Source: Karalla daura
Taxonomy: Eukaryota > Chordata > Actinopteri > Chaetodontiformes > Leiognathidae
DNA: 64,000 nucleotides
Assembly (NCBI GenBank): GCA_029224185.1
Contig: CM055194.1
Span: forward strand, 20,962,674 to 21,026,673
Direction: 5' to 3'
Shown: one piece after another, positions 26,381 through 38,574 of the stretch
Layout of the letters: each line of letters starts with the position of its first letter
Numbering within the stretch: position 1 is the stretch's first letter
Translations under genes and position numbers: made by a program
Notes under the pieces: model-generated
Told to the model about the DNA's origin: nothing
Seen by the model: only the letters and a program-made list of their open reading frames with translations
Databases searched by the model: none

Positions 26381-27940
26381 TTGTTCACCTGCCACCTTCT
26401 CGGTTCTTACATACATCCTCAAACTCTAAAGCAGATCCGATAAATCACTGAAGCATCACAAGAACACAGCTCATAATTAACTATGTTTCTGTAATTAATT
26501 TCACCCAATATGATCACGGCTGGAAACTGCACTAGTTTGCGTGGCTTAAAGTACAAAGTCGGGAGTGGCATTCATAGTCTGCATCCATCCGCAGCTACTG
26601 GCTGTTAAGCAGCTCTGTTGGGAAATTCACATTTTCTCAAGGGCATCTTGACATTAAAGCCACTGATGGAAACCATATCCCCACAGTGTCATTATGCCAC
26701 ACACTCTGGCTCTGTCTGGCAGATGTGTGCTGTCACATGGAGCCAGGACGATCCCGTCCTGACCCCTCACACAGAACAGCTGGCTGCTGTTCTGACACAC
26801 TCACACGGGGGACTTGAACATGTATGAGCGCACGTGTTAATCATGGCTCCATATGGAAGCATAACAGTTAAACGCTTCCTACTTCCTAAGGAGATCATTT
26901 GTGCTTGCAAAATGTTGCAAATGTTTTTGTTTGTTTGTTTGGGGTTTTTTTTCCCAAAAAGAACACATGAACATATGCTGTTTGACAGTCAATTCATTAT
27001 GTCAAATGTCATCAGTTTTTGGCAAATTTAATGACGGATTATGTTGCATTCATGCAGAGATTGCTATTCCATCGTGTGCCCTGTTGAAAACAGTAAGGGC
27101 AATGTAGTAAAGAAGATAATAAATGCCACATATAGGATGATTTGAAATGCCACATGGTGCTGTTTTTACATTTTAGAAGATTCATTTAGAAAAGTATCCC
27201 TGTTCCCTGTTCGCCTGCCACAAAAGATTGATTGAGGGAGATGTGTCTGTATTCTGCTCTTAGGCTGTAGAAGGAACCTACAAATGTTATCTCCTGTGAA
27301 AGGTTGAATAAAATAGGAGCATTGGTTGGGCATGCTGTGCTTTAGGTAGTTAAATGAGAGAGAGAGAGAGATAGAGAAACATTTCTGAGCAACAGATAAA
27401 TTGGAATAGAGGAAAACACCCCTGTAAGAAGCAATGGGAAGCTTAGCTTCAGAGCTAAATCTGCTGAGATTTAACTGGGAGCAGATTCCTTTTTACAGCG
27501 CGATAACGCCCGTACAAGCTGAATTAAGAGGCGTGTTCCTACAGTGAAGCCGTTCCTTCAGACTCAAGAAGAGTAGGTAAGTCTGAGGTTAACACTAATC
27601 CCAGTTCAAATCTAACCACAGAGAAGAACACCCACAGAAAAAGAGATGTTTCACAGAATATCTACAGCGTTATTTCACACGCCTCAGTCCTCATAGACTC
27701 AAACCTGACGTCGCGACCTAACGGAAAGAAAATCAATCAACTCTTCTTTTTCATGCTGTCAAAAGAAATCTTTGTGTTTATTAAGCTGGCAGTTATAGAA
27801 GGAAAGGAGGCAAACTTCAGCCAAGACGATTTGACTTTGCTTTTCAACTTGTGCAATGCGTGCTGTGTTGTTAGTCCTTGGTCTCGCTCAGAAACCTTAA
27901 CCTCAGCTCTACTGGAGCCGCATTACATAGGGAGGAGGTG
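26381..27940. other. No gene recognised
   Basis: No supported exon; a short (GA)n lies at about 27357-27370. Confidence 0.4.
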
Positions 27941-27944
27941 AATG

Positions 27945-28095
27945 GAGGGGATACACCTTGGATGTGTCATCAGTGCATCTGAAGGCATGCACACACACAC
28001 ACACACACACACACCATTCAATCTAATTCTCACACCTATTGCAGGGGCTTTTTAGCGTCTCAAACCAGTGTAAATGTATGTCCATAGTCTGATTT
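27945..28095 (+). repeat. Fish repeat tail, forward fragment with (CA)n
   Basis: 'ccttggatgtgtcatcagtg', (CA)n, 'ccattcaatctaattctcac', and a tail resembling 'aaatgtatgtccatagtctg'. Confidence 0.5.
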
Positions 28096-31000
28096 TGATC
28101 TTTTGGCAAAAATAACACCCTATATTAAATCATATTAAAAACAGTAGTAAAGTAATGAATTAGTATTCAACAAGCATTAGTGGTAAAAATAACAGAGATG
28201 GTGCAAAAGTGAGATCACATCAAAAATGTACAAGATATAGAATTATGAATAAATTAATAGAATGTAAGGTAATAATAGTGATATTTTGCAGCCCTAACTG
28301 TCATACCCTTCTTCATGCTTTGTCTTGAGAAACTATTAGGAATAATTTAGAAAAACCAAACAACAAACCATCCGGTTGTTTCTGGTTAACTGACCTGTCT
28401 TGAACCTCTCTTGCGTCGTGCTGTGGATGACGCAAGACTCAGATATCAAAGTGTTGCAATGATTGCAATGATCAGTAACTATGCCGGGTCCATATTACAC
28501 ATAAGCAACAAATATATGTTTGACAAGCAGATGATTTTTCAATCGCTGGTGGAGAAAACAGTCAATATAACTTGATTCCAGTAGTTCTAACATGTCAGTG
28601 TTTTCTTTGTGGTGTTGCAGAGTCTCACAGACAGACAGAAAAATAGCCGGTCAATAGTTATGATACAGTATACGTCAACTCCTAGGGCACGAATATGTTT
28701 AGGGTCAGCCCTGCTCAGTCCAACCCAGGAGTGTGGCCCAGGCCCGTTTTGCTTCGATGTGACAGTTTTATTGATGTTTTTCCAAAACTGCTCATGGGAG
28801 ATCTGACAGATTCTGCACTTCATCCCTGTATGTGTGAGAGTATTTCAATGCATAGACGTCTGCACTGTCTGCAGTTTAACCTTGTGCTGAAGTTGTCTGC
28901 CCCTCTCCACACCCACACACGAACCCATACGCCTCCTCTTACCTCCTCGATGTATTGTTTTCCACCTACAACTTAACCCTCTCTATGCAAAACAGTTGCG
29001 CTGGATCTCACACATACACACACACACACACACACTCTCTACATCTGGCTCCGGTGCCTTTGCAGTGCAGCGGCTCTAGCGCTGCTCAACTGTCATGCGA
29101 TGCCGCCGACACTTCCTGAGAGAATGACTGACAAGGTGAGCTTAATCACTGCCAAGGTTGGGTGATTCTGCCAGGCTGCATCTGATAAATTGAACGAGAT
29201 GGAGAAATGATAGGTCCGCACGCAAGCCCAGGCAATGCAGCAAAAGAGCCGCTCTCGGTTTAAGCCGTTTAGTCTTCCCCCTCTCTCCCTCTCTCTCCCT
29301 CTCTGTCTGTCTGTCTGTCTCTCTCTCTGAGCCAGGTCTTGTCACCGCTGTGACAGGTGAGCAGAGGGAAAAGCAGAAGGCGTACGGGCAGAGACGCCGC
29401 TTTTAGGAAACATACGAGATGCCAGTCTCGAGGCTCCGTTTCCCCTCCGGTTTGTCTCCTCGCTGACTCAAACACGAGCAGCGAAGCTCCGCTTGTCTCA
29501 CACTTTATCTGTGACCGCTCATAATTTACTGAGCAGACAAAACGCTGCCGACTGTAGTGAGCTGATCCTGGTGGAAAATTACCAACGTTAAAAATAGAAC
29601 AGCCGTGGCTTAAGCAGGTCCAGTCGTTGTATCGTCTGCACACCAGGTGACTCAGCACTGCGGGCGCTAGTTTATATGCCTCCAACATTTTACTCCAGTC
29701 AGAAAATCAGATCGCTTCCTGGGGTAAACACACTCGGATTACATACTTATTAGCTGCGTAGCTAGCCGTGTGAAGGCACCCAATTCATCAGTGACCAATT
29801 ACCGGGCGACCTTCAGTGACCTCTGAACTTTTAGAGTGATCTCCTTTAAGAGGAAATTTCCTCTCAGAGTCAGAGTTAGACGCAGTCGTCCGTCCTCGCA
29901 CAGCTCCAGCGAGTCTTCACGAATTAAAGTCTATCTGTGTGTGTGTGTGTTTCGTTCATTTACATTCATGGAACCATCCATCCACTGAACCCGCTGAGGG
30001 CTTACAGTCATCATTGTGTGGAGTCAGTGTGGAGAATTAAGATGAATGAGGCTGCTTTTTCCCCCCCCTCTCTCATTCTTGTTTTCTATTTTTATGTTGC
30101 GAGAACAAATTGTGATGAATTTGTTTTGCGTCTTTGATTACGTTGCATAACCGTCTGTCAAACCTAAAGAAACAGTCACGCAGAAAGCAGCTGGAAAAGA
30201 AGAAGAAGAAATGAGACTTGCTACTCCTCTTTAGGCAAGTTATTAAGTGTAGTGTATTTTTTCAGCCTGTGGGGGGACATCCCATTAATATGAGGGATGT
30301 GCCGGATATTGGATTTAATATACTATTATGTGACACTCGTCAAAAACAACGAATGATGTACTCTGTCTAGTTTTCTTAAAGGGCCCTGGTTGTTTATGTT
30401 CTACCTGTTTCTAAAGAAGAAATAATGAATACCCTGAAAGTGATTTCTTTAATTATTTACACCGGTACAAAGTAGCTTCACCTGTTTTATTTACCCTGAT
30501 AAAATGTTCAAACAGCACGCACTGAGACGAGCTGAGGAAAAATTAGATATGTCTTTTTTTTTTTCTTAAATAATGTAGGTTATGAGCCAATGGTTGTTCT
30601 GCAAGATGCATCTGAGCAATGGAGGGAATCCCCGAGGGCACAACACACAAGCAACTGCACAACTCAAGGTCGAAGCTTCCAGACAAACAACGGAGCAAAC
30701 AAAAACAGTGATTTTAATTCAGGGACAACAATCAGTAGAGTCATGTTTTACAGACAGAATAATACATTTTGCTCTAAACTGACCCGATGAAGGATCAACA
30801 AAGGAAAAGAGATGCAGTTTTATGTAATGAATCTTAATCTCATCAACAATCTCGCATCCAAAAACTTTTTAGTTCCACATTTCATTGTTTTTTGTAACTT
30901 TCAGCTTTTTTCTGAATTGAGTGCCAGCAACATGCATGGATCTATTTATCAGGTTTTTATGGCAAATTATCAGCATAAATACCCAAATCTGATCCAGTTT

Positions 31001-31335
31001 CATTATCTTCAGTATTTAGCATCACTGCCATATGTTGTCTTCACTCATGCCAGTAGTTGTGATCATTTGGCAGCAGAGCAGCAGTGTCTCTGAGTGGAAA
31101 CCATTTGTCAAACCCGTATCTAAGTCGTCGACACAGAAAAGACAGCGTCTCCCAAGCTGCTGATTCCTGATCTGTCACTGATAACGTGTGAAATTGATCG
31201 CTCTCGTAATGAGTCCAGATCAGTCTTCACACCTGTCAGATTTGAGTTAGGGAGAATTACCTTTCAATTACGGTTAAAAAACGAGAGGACTTTTTTCTGG
31301 AGGACTCGATCCTTAGATTTTCTGAACTGGCTTCT
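28096..31335. other. No gene recognised
   Basis: A possible start-plus-donor (ATGACTGACAAG then GTGAGC, about 29124) and a long pyrimidine tract at 29275-29330 are the only notable points. Neither makes a gene. Confidence 0.35.
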
Positions 31336-31339
31336 TCCC

Positions 31340-31560
31340 TACCATACTGTAGGATGTAGGCAGGGACAGTTTGTCAGGTATGAACACACCATCCACAGTC
31401 ACACTCACAGCTATAGGAGCAATTTAGACTTTCCAATTTGTGCAAGCATGCATGATTTTGGACTTTGGGACGAAACTGAAGAAAGACCAGGCAGGCCTTT
31501 GGTCTGACGCAAGAGTCAAATCCAGGTCCTTCAGTCTTGCAGTCATGCAGTCTTTAAAAG
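31340..31560 (+). repeat. Fish repeat tail, forward copy
   Basis: 'gtaggcagggacagtttgtc', 'caatttagactttccaattt', 'gcatgcatgattttggactt' and 'caagagtcaaatccaggtcc'. Confidence 0.6.
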
Positions 31561-32158
31561 GCAGAAATAAATTATAAATACAAGAGCTTAGAGTGGAAAA
31601 TACTGATTTTATGCTACAATCAAACGTGGGCTCCCCCTCGAAAACACCTCTGATCTCTCCCCATGTGACGTCACTGAGCGAACTGTGTCATCTGAGGGTG
31701 AGATCTCTCTCAGATCAGTCTGAACCCGTTCTGATGAAGGACAGCACTTGGAAGATGTTTCATCACTAAATCCACAACTTTGATAAACTTGTGTCTCTGG
31801 GGATTATAAACATTACTTCCTCTCTCAGCGGGGGGAGAGGATGGGGGGGTTAAGCCTCTTACAGATTAAAGGCAAAAGTCCTTAAGAAGTGAGGAAATCA
31901 GAGATGAATTTGGCCCGTTCGCCCCATTGTTTTGTAATAGTTCGAGTCAAACCGCAGACACATAATAGCGCCACTTGATGCCAGTATAGAAAATACTGGG
32001 AACTGAGAAAAGCACAGAGGTATCAGTGTCTTTAAAAGGTGCAATCACTGCCTTACATAACACTGGCAGCTGTGCTATAAGGTTACCGAGGGAGCTTACA
32101 GTTCTTCTCTTCTTCATTTTGAGCAAGTCTCCTGCGTGTGAGCAACAACAAGCCCTCA

Positions 32159-32232
<74 letters not shown>

Positions 32233-33684
32233 CACACACAAACACATTTACTCTGTGGATAAAATGGTCTGTATGGGCAGAGTTGGGCCTTCTTTCTGCC
32301 AGCTTTATTTTGTGTTTTCCCTCAAGGTTTTAAAGTATGCATCAAGCTGCTCGCACCAGCCGGCTCAGATATATTGGTCTAAATGCCGACATAAAGACAA
32401 ACAAATGTGCATCCAACAGCAGGTTGCTACAGAAGAGACACACTAGGTATTAGGGTATAAAGCCCCAGACGATTGTTCAGCCAAGAAACTGAGAATACAA
32501 AATGTAAGAAAATGGCTACGAGGGAAGTTAAAGCCCTAGATGGTCAGTTAGCAGACCAATATCTCTTTTTTACCAACATGGTTCTAGTGGTGATGTGCTG
32601 GTGCAGTGTTTCTCAGTTCCAGGTCTCCACTACCTCTGTCCTGCACGTTTTCAGTGTTTCCTGATTCAAAGGATGAATGGCGGATCACTTCAATCAGATA
32701 CGATGAAACCAGGAAACATGCGTGAGGAAGTTGAGAAAATTGAGAAGCACTGGGCTGTGTGTGTCTCCAGGTTTCGCCTGGAGTCCAAAAATATGTATGT
32801 TTTTAAGTTGATTTGAGACATGTGGTGTCTATGTAAACAGATAAATAGTCCCCTTATGGGGAATGGTGCCTTAGTGGCAGGAGAGCATATGTTAAGAGGT
32901 GCCTTGCTCAGGGCTGCTTCAGTGTGTGGATGATTAAACCTGACACCTTTGGGACCCCTGGTAGACCACCAGTGAAGGACCACTAGCTGGATATGAACCA
33001 GGGCATGTGATGCCTGCTCCATCAGACCCCCACAACCCACTTTAAGTATCTATGATAATGGCTGGATGGACGTGTCGGCCAGATCAATTATAATCAGTGT
33101 CTGTATAGTCTGTTTCATCAAGACGAAATGATACCGTCCGCTATTCCTCTGAAACGTTCACACTGCACACACAGACACACGATGAGGAACTCTCTGACCT
33201 CGCATCAGTTAATGTGTTCACTTCATGGAAATTCAAGTAGGCATTTACCACCTGCAGATATGGCCTTGCAGCCACTTGCCTGAGAGGTCTCAAGATGTTG
33301 CTGCGCCTCATTTGCATTTTATGCCCCCCCGGACATGGATGCAAACCCACGCAAGACGACGGAGGAGAAAAGTTTGGACTCTTGTGGAGCTGCTGGCTCT
33401 GACGCAAGTGTCTCAATCAAATCAGAGACTTCCTCTGCAGTTATAACTAAAAAAAGGAAGAAAAAAAAAGAAGAAGACAAGTTTAGCACTGGCGATGAGT
33501 GTGAAGCAAGGGCAATCATGTGTGGTGTGGATCACGGTGCTTGAGCTGCAGTTAAATGTTTGAGGAGTTCAAACTGAATTTTAATACAATCAGGCTGTTT
33601 GGGGGCTGAAGTTTCCTGCACCGCAGTGTAACAGCACTTAAGCGCTCCTCATCCGTGAAGTCGGCTCTGTCACATTACTGTCAG
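31561..33684. other. No gene recognised
   Basis: Contains a long (CA)n at about 32157-32251 and a perfect CRE at 31666-31673. The 69-codon Lys-rich frame at 33335-33544 is low complexity and unsupported. Confidence 0.4.
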
Positions 33685-33713
33685 CCCCCCCCCCCCCCCC
33701 CCCCCCCCCCCCC
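33685..33713. repeat. C29 homopolymer
   Basis: 29 uninterrupted C residues. The true length may differ because such runs are prone to assembly or replication slippage. Confidence 0.85.
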
Positions 33714-35400
33714 GCCGCTCCTCACCGAGCCGGCAGCAGCCTTCTCACTAATCATGCCAGGTAATTAGTCTCACAGGGGGATTGTTAGAATGGAAATGCA
33801 AAAGGAAACGTGAGAGAAATAGGTGTGGAGAGAGAGGATGAAGGGTTAATAGCTGCCACGCTGCTGCAGCCTTAAAAATAAAAGAAAAAAAACAGCCTCA
33901 TAAATGATTCTTTTTGTTCAATTAAATGAAAACAAAGGGGAAAAAATAGTTCAGATCCTAAGGCTGAAGTCGTCATTCCTACAGAAATTCTTTATTTCAA
34001 TCAAGTTTTTATTTTTTCTCTTTTTTAACTTGAAACATTATCTCTACCCCCTCCTTCAAGCCCAACTCCTGAACGATGTCTTGCTCGTGGCTGAGGCTTT
34101 CATTAATTTATGCAAGAGTACAGAACTTATTTATTTATTTATCCATTTCGATTTTTTTTTCAGTAACTACACAGTCTCTGCTCCTATGCTCGCAGCCAAC
34201 TTCCCAGTGTCAGCAGAGAGAGGAGGGATGAGCCTCTGGTGGAGACGTTCACCCACCGGGCTCGAGTTGAATGAAGAACAGCAGCGCTTAAATCCGTCAT
34301 TGTCACCAAAATGTTTTATAAGTTGTAGAATCAATTGCTAATTGTTTACAATGCTATAACTGTCACTGTGATACACAGCAAAAGAGAGGAGGAGACGATG
34401 CTCATCTCAGGATGATTTAAAATCCTCTAATGGGCCAATACATGATTTATCTCTCGCTTATGTCTCACTTTTATTGATTTTTCATGTAAAAAAACAAAAC
34501 AAAACAAATCAGCACAACATTTACATCAAATCAGCATTTTACCCCATACACACAATACACAGCAATCCGCCAAAAGACAAAGGGACAAATTATGCTTGAA
34601 AAAACATAATTGGGGTATAACTAATGACTAACTAATCACTAGTGGGGTATTAGTGAGTTGTAAGTAGAGGAAATGTAGGAAATGAGACCAGAGCTGGTAG
34701 AGTCAACCCATGTGAGGAACATCTGAAAATGAAGAGTCAGCTTTAATCTCTTTTGGTCAAAGGGTCACCCACAATGTGTGGCAGCGTACAATATTTAACA
34801 TTGTCCAGACTGTCTGTACATCGGTACGGATAACTGGAAGGAAAAAGAAAACATTGTTAATGAGTTACTGATAGATAAAGGTGGCTCCATACTTTGATGT
34901 GAATCTCTGCAATAAGATAAGTTTGCTTTCCTGGGAAAATTAGTATTCTCTCTGGGATTCCTGCTAATTAGCGTATGTCAGAGTGACCTGTGTAGTTGTG
35001 CTTGCCAATAGTAACATAACAGAGATACGTGACTGTGCATTTTCCCATGCACAGTCATAATTAAACCCATAATTTAAGCTGTGTCTGTAGTTAAACTTGA
35101 CTGGCTAGTCTTAAACCAGGCTTTACTTGACTCTTCCAGTGGTTCGTAATGAAGAAACAGGTTTTTATTTTTGCTGTAAATAGATTCACTTTCACGTTCA
35201 TTTAAGTACATTTTCTGCAATGCTTTATAACTTCCTTCTACTGTAATATTCCATATGTCTCTGCCTTTTCTACGTGTTGTGTAAACACTGGCAGACGTGC
35301 ACTTAATGCACATCGCAATCTCTCCCGTCCCGTCAGCACTTTTGTTTTATTTATATGCATCTTTTTTTTCCCTTTCTGCTTTGTCCCCAGGTCTCGCTGT
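33714..35400. other. No gene recognised
   Basis: AT-rich. A 145-codon frame at 33904-34341 is Phe/Leu-rich and without domain signal. Confidence 0.4.
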
Positions 35401-35408
35401 GATGAGTG

Positions 35409-35439
35409 ATTTGCATAATTGCGCAAACGCCATTTGCAT
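35409..35439. promoter_or_regulatory. Octamer - C/EBP - octamer cluster
   Basis: ATTTGCAT at 35409-35416, perfect TTGCGCAA at 35419-35426 and ATTTGCAT at 35432-35439. These are the consensus sites for POU/Oct factors and C/EBP. Confidence 0.45.
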
Positions 35440-35721
35440 GAGCTGCAAAACATTTGTCGGAACTTGGTATTGTTCAAAGCACCTTGTCTCAGAAACACGC
35501 ACGTCTTGCTTTTTGATTGAGGAGGAGGAGGAAGAGGAAGGGGAGGAGGAGGTGTGCGACCCCGGGCTGATAAACAAACATCAGATGAAATGTGGCAGGT
35601 TGAGGCGAGCTGAGATGTGAGATTGTTACGTGCCGTTTCAGAGCTCAGATAAAGCAGAGTGATCGCTGCTTGAACCTGCCGGACCCGGTCCCAGTGGCTG
35701 ACCGCTGAGTCTCACAGCACA

Positions 35722-35835
35722 CATCCATCCATCCACATCCATCCACATCCATCCTATACCTGCTCATCCTGTGCCGGGTCATACAGGGCTGGAGCACATC
35801 CCAGCACACGCTGGGCGAGAGGCTTTGTTTCAGCT
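35722..35835 (+). repeat. Fish repeat tail, forward fragment
   Basis: CATC-rich start, then 'tacctgctcatcctgtgccg' and 'ggctggagcacatcccagca'. Confidence 0.55.
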
Positions 35836-36424
35836 TTCACAGGTAAAAGCCATTTGAGGTCATTTATTATCAGTATCATTTCTGTTCTACCAGTTTTCAG
35901 TACAAAAATCAGACTTTTGAGCTCACTACTTAAGCTGCTATTACAGTTTTACAATATTAACTGCCTTTATATTTAGTTGGGGTTAACCATGTACACACTG
36001 GAAATCATGCAAGGTCTCTATGTTGTAAATCTCCCATGTGACCAGTGTAACAAGAGAGACATCCTGACAAATGTGGGAGGAGCTGATGAGCAGCCCTGCT
36101 GCTGAAAACAAGAAGCTGAGCAGTAACTTTTAATTATGCATCACTTTTAGTGTTCCTATAATTCAAACAAGTGTGCTCTATAAAAGATTCACTCTATATA
36201 CGGTTGTAATGAATGTGGCTATTAGCTATAGAGACCACAACTGTTTTCCTGAGGGATGTAAATGTATTTCTACATGGTCGTAAATTGGGTAAAAAAGGTT
36301 GAGCATCTTAGATCTCACTTTATCAAGAATACCTCCACAACATAACAGGAACTTGTTTACTGGAGGATGGAAACCTCTTTTTTAACCAAACTCTAATAAA
36401 CCAAACAAAAGGATTGCGTTTGGG

Positions 36425-36575
36425 TCAAAAATGTTTAGGTTAATTTGAGACTCTGAATTGCCTTGAGTGTACTTGCCGCCTGTCCAGGATGTACTCCCTG
36501 TATTCAGATAGACACCAGCAGAACCCTCAACACCACTGACTAGCAAGTGGGTAAGATAAGGGATGAACGGATGGA
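36425..36575 (-). repeat. Fish repeat tail, reverse fragment
   Basis: 'gtttaggttaatttgagact', 'gcctgtccaggatgtactcc' and an end at GGGATGAACGGATGG. Confidence 0.55.
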
Positions 36576-37003
36576 GCAGAACAAGAAACTCACTCTGGAA
36601 ATTATCAGCCAAGATTAGTTTGCAGACAGTCATTTGTATTATGAGTATAATACCACTGCTTAGGGTAGAAGTAAACACACAGGTCAATAAAACACCTGCA
36701 CAATTCTCCAGTGAAGCCCTCACTCTGAGGATTAAGTCCTCACAACAAACAGCTAATCCAGACGTTCATTCTCGTGGCACCTGTATCAGTCATACTTATC
36801 TGCAGACATACGTTGTTTCCCTGCGCTCTGTCCTCTCCACACCGAAGGGACTAATTTCCATTTATATTGCTACTTAATGCTCGCCGTCGCTCATTGTGCG
36901 GTTAACTCAGGAGAGCATCCTGACACAGCAGACACCACAGCTGACGCCTGCACCGGGATGACTCCTCGAGTGTAAGCACAAAGAAACGGTCAAAGAGAGA
37001 GGG

Positions 37004-37038
<35 letters not shown>

Positions 37039-38537
37039 TGTCCTCAAAGTGTTTACTACATCCAGGTGTCATTTAATGGCACAAGTAGCTGGTTGACAGC
37101 TCTCGCAACGACAGACTGGACTTCAGTAGGTCAGCTGGCGGGGCTGTATTTGTCCTTATAATTTTGAATGAATTAAACACATTTTGTTTGAATATGCCCG
37201 TCTTTGCAGGGGAAGCAGGAATTATTCATGCCATTCTCCCCCAAAGCGGGATGAAACCCACAAACCAAACAGTCTGATGTTTCCATGTCATCTCCAAAAT
37301 GCCTGCTGTGTAATTCTTTTAAAAGCCAAAAATCATCATGCAAATATAGCAGGGGGAGGGAGGGGATTAGCCCCAGCACTGAAACATCTTACTGTTTCTG
37401 TAGCTTTACACCAGTAATGTTGACAGTCACTGAGAGACAAAAAGTTAAAAAAAAAGAAGAACCCAAAAAACAGGTGCCTGATTATTGAGTGATAAATCAA
37501 TAAACTGGATTACATGCGGTCAATATTTACACTGATTTCTGTGATTGATAAAGCTGTTACCAGCTGAATTTATGAGATCAAAGCAGGTGGAAACCTGAAC
37601 AGACTCTTAATGAGTCTCTCTTCTGTTTGTTTCCAGGTTTTAAAGTTCAGAATGACAGATTAGCAGAGCTTTGGTGTAAAGGACAAAATGTCAGCGTCGT
37701 TGACACTTATTGTCAGATTTGTTCACAGTTTCCTGAGAAGCTGATATTTGGCCACAGGATTCAATGAGTAATGAGTCTGTTTGTCTTCTTTGCATATGAG
37801 ACTCATGCTCAACTTTCATAAAACACCATCATTATTTTAAAAAGTTTAGACAAGTTTTGTCTATGTCAATGCTCTGAGTCTTGACAAGACATTGGCTGTC
37901 TTGATCAGTTCGTGTTTTAATCTTACTGTGGTTGTGGAGAAGTCCAAACCTGCCACAACAGCCAAACGCTACAAATACAGAAATGATGCAGAACCGAAAA
38001 CATACAGTGAAGCAAATACAAAAGGAAAATGCTGCAAATTTCAAAAAACACAAAATCAGAAAACAAAATGAGAGAAATGCTGCAAATTGACTCAAAACTG
38101 TAGTAGTGCTCCGGGCCTCTAGGGCAACCCGACCTGGTGGGTGGAACAGTTTCTGTTGCTTTTGTTTCATGTGTGAAAAAGATTATTGTGGTGAAAGCAT
38201 GTAATAACCGTCGTTTAGGCAGTTTTAGATGTTTTCTTAGCCAGGCTATTAAAAACTTGACGCAGCTGAATGAAACTGAAATATTTCTCAGTGGGATGTT
38301 TTAAGATGACACCTGAAAGGAAGCCTCACACAGAGCCCACACACAATCTGACAGCCGCTCTCAGTTTAGTCGGGACCTTGACAGAAACTTGTTTTGTGAG
38401 ACAAATCATGCACTCGCTGTTATTGTCCAAAGTGTAAATCTTCCTGATGACGACGGCTCGCTGGGATCTGATCACCTGCTGTTCCCTCTCACCCTGCAGC
38501 AGCACCTCATGATGACTGAGAGGCACCATGACATGCT

Positions 38538-38574
<37 letters not shown>

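Noticed and set aside
29103..29140. ATGACTGACAAG followed by GTGAGC as a first coding exon
   Set aside because: No promoter, CpG island or partner exon; such a match is easily expected by chance in 64 kb.
31666..31673. Single CRE palindromes (also 16062 and 42292)
   Set aside because: Isolated sites with no nearby promoter evidence; not counted as regulatory features of their own.
33904..34341. 145-codon Phe/Leu-rich frame
   Set aside because: AT-rich low-complexity translation without domain signal.
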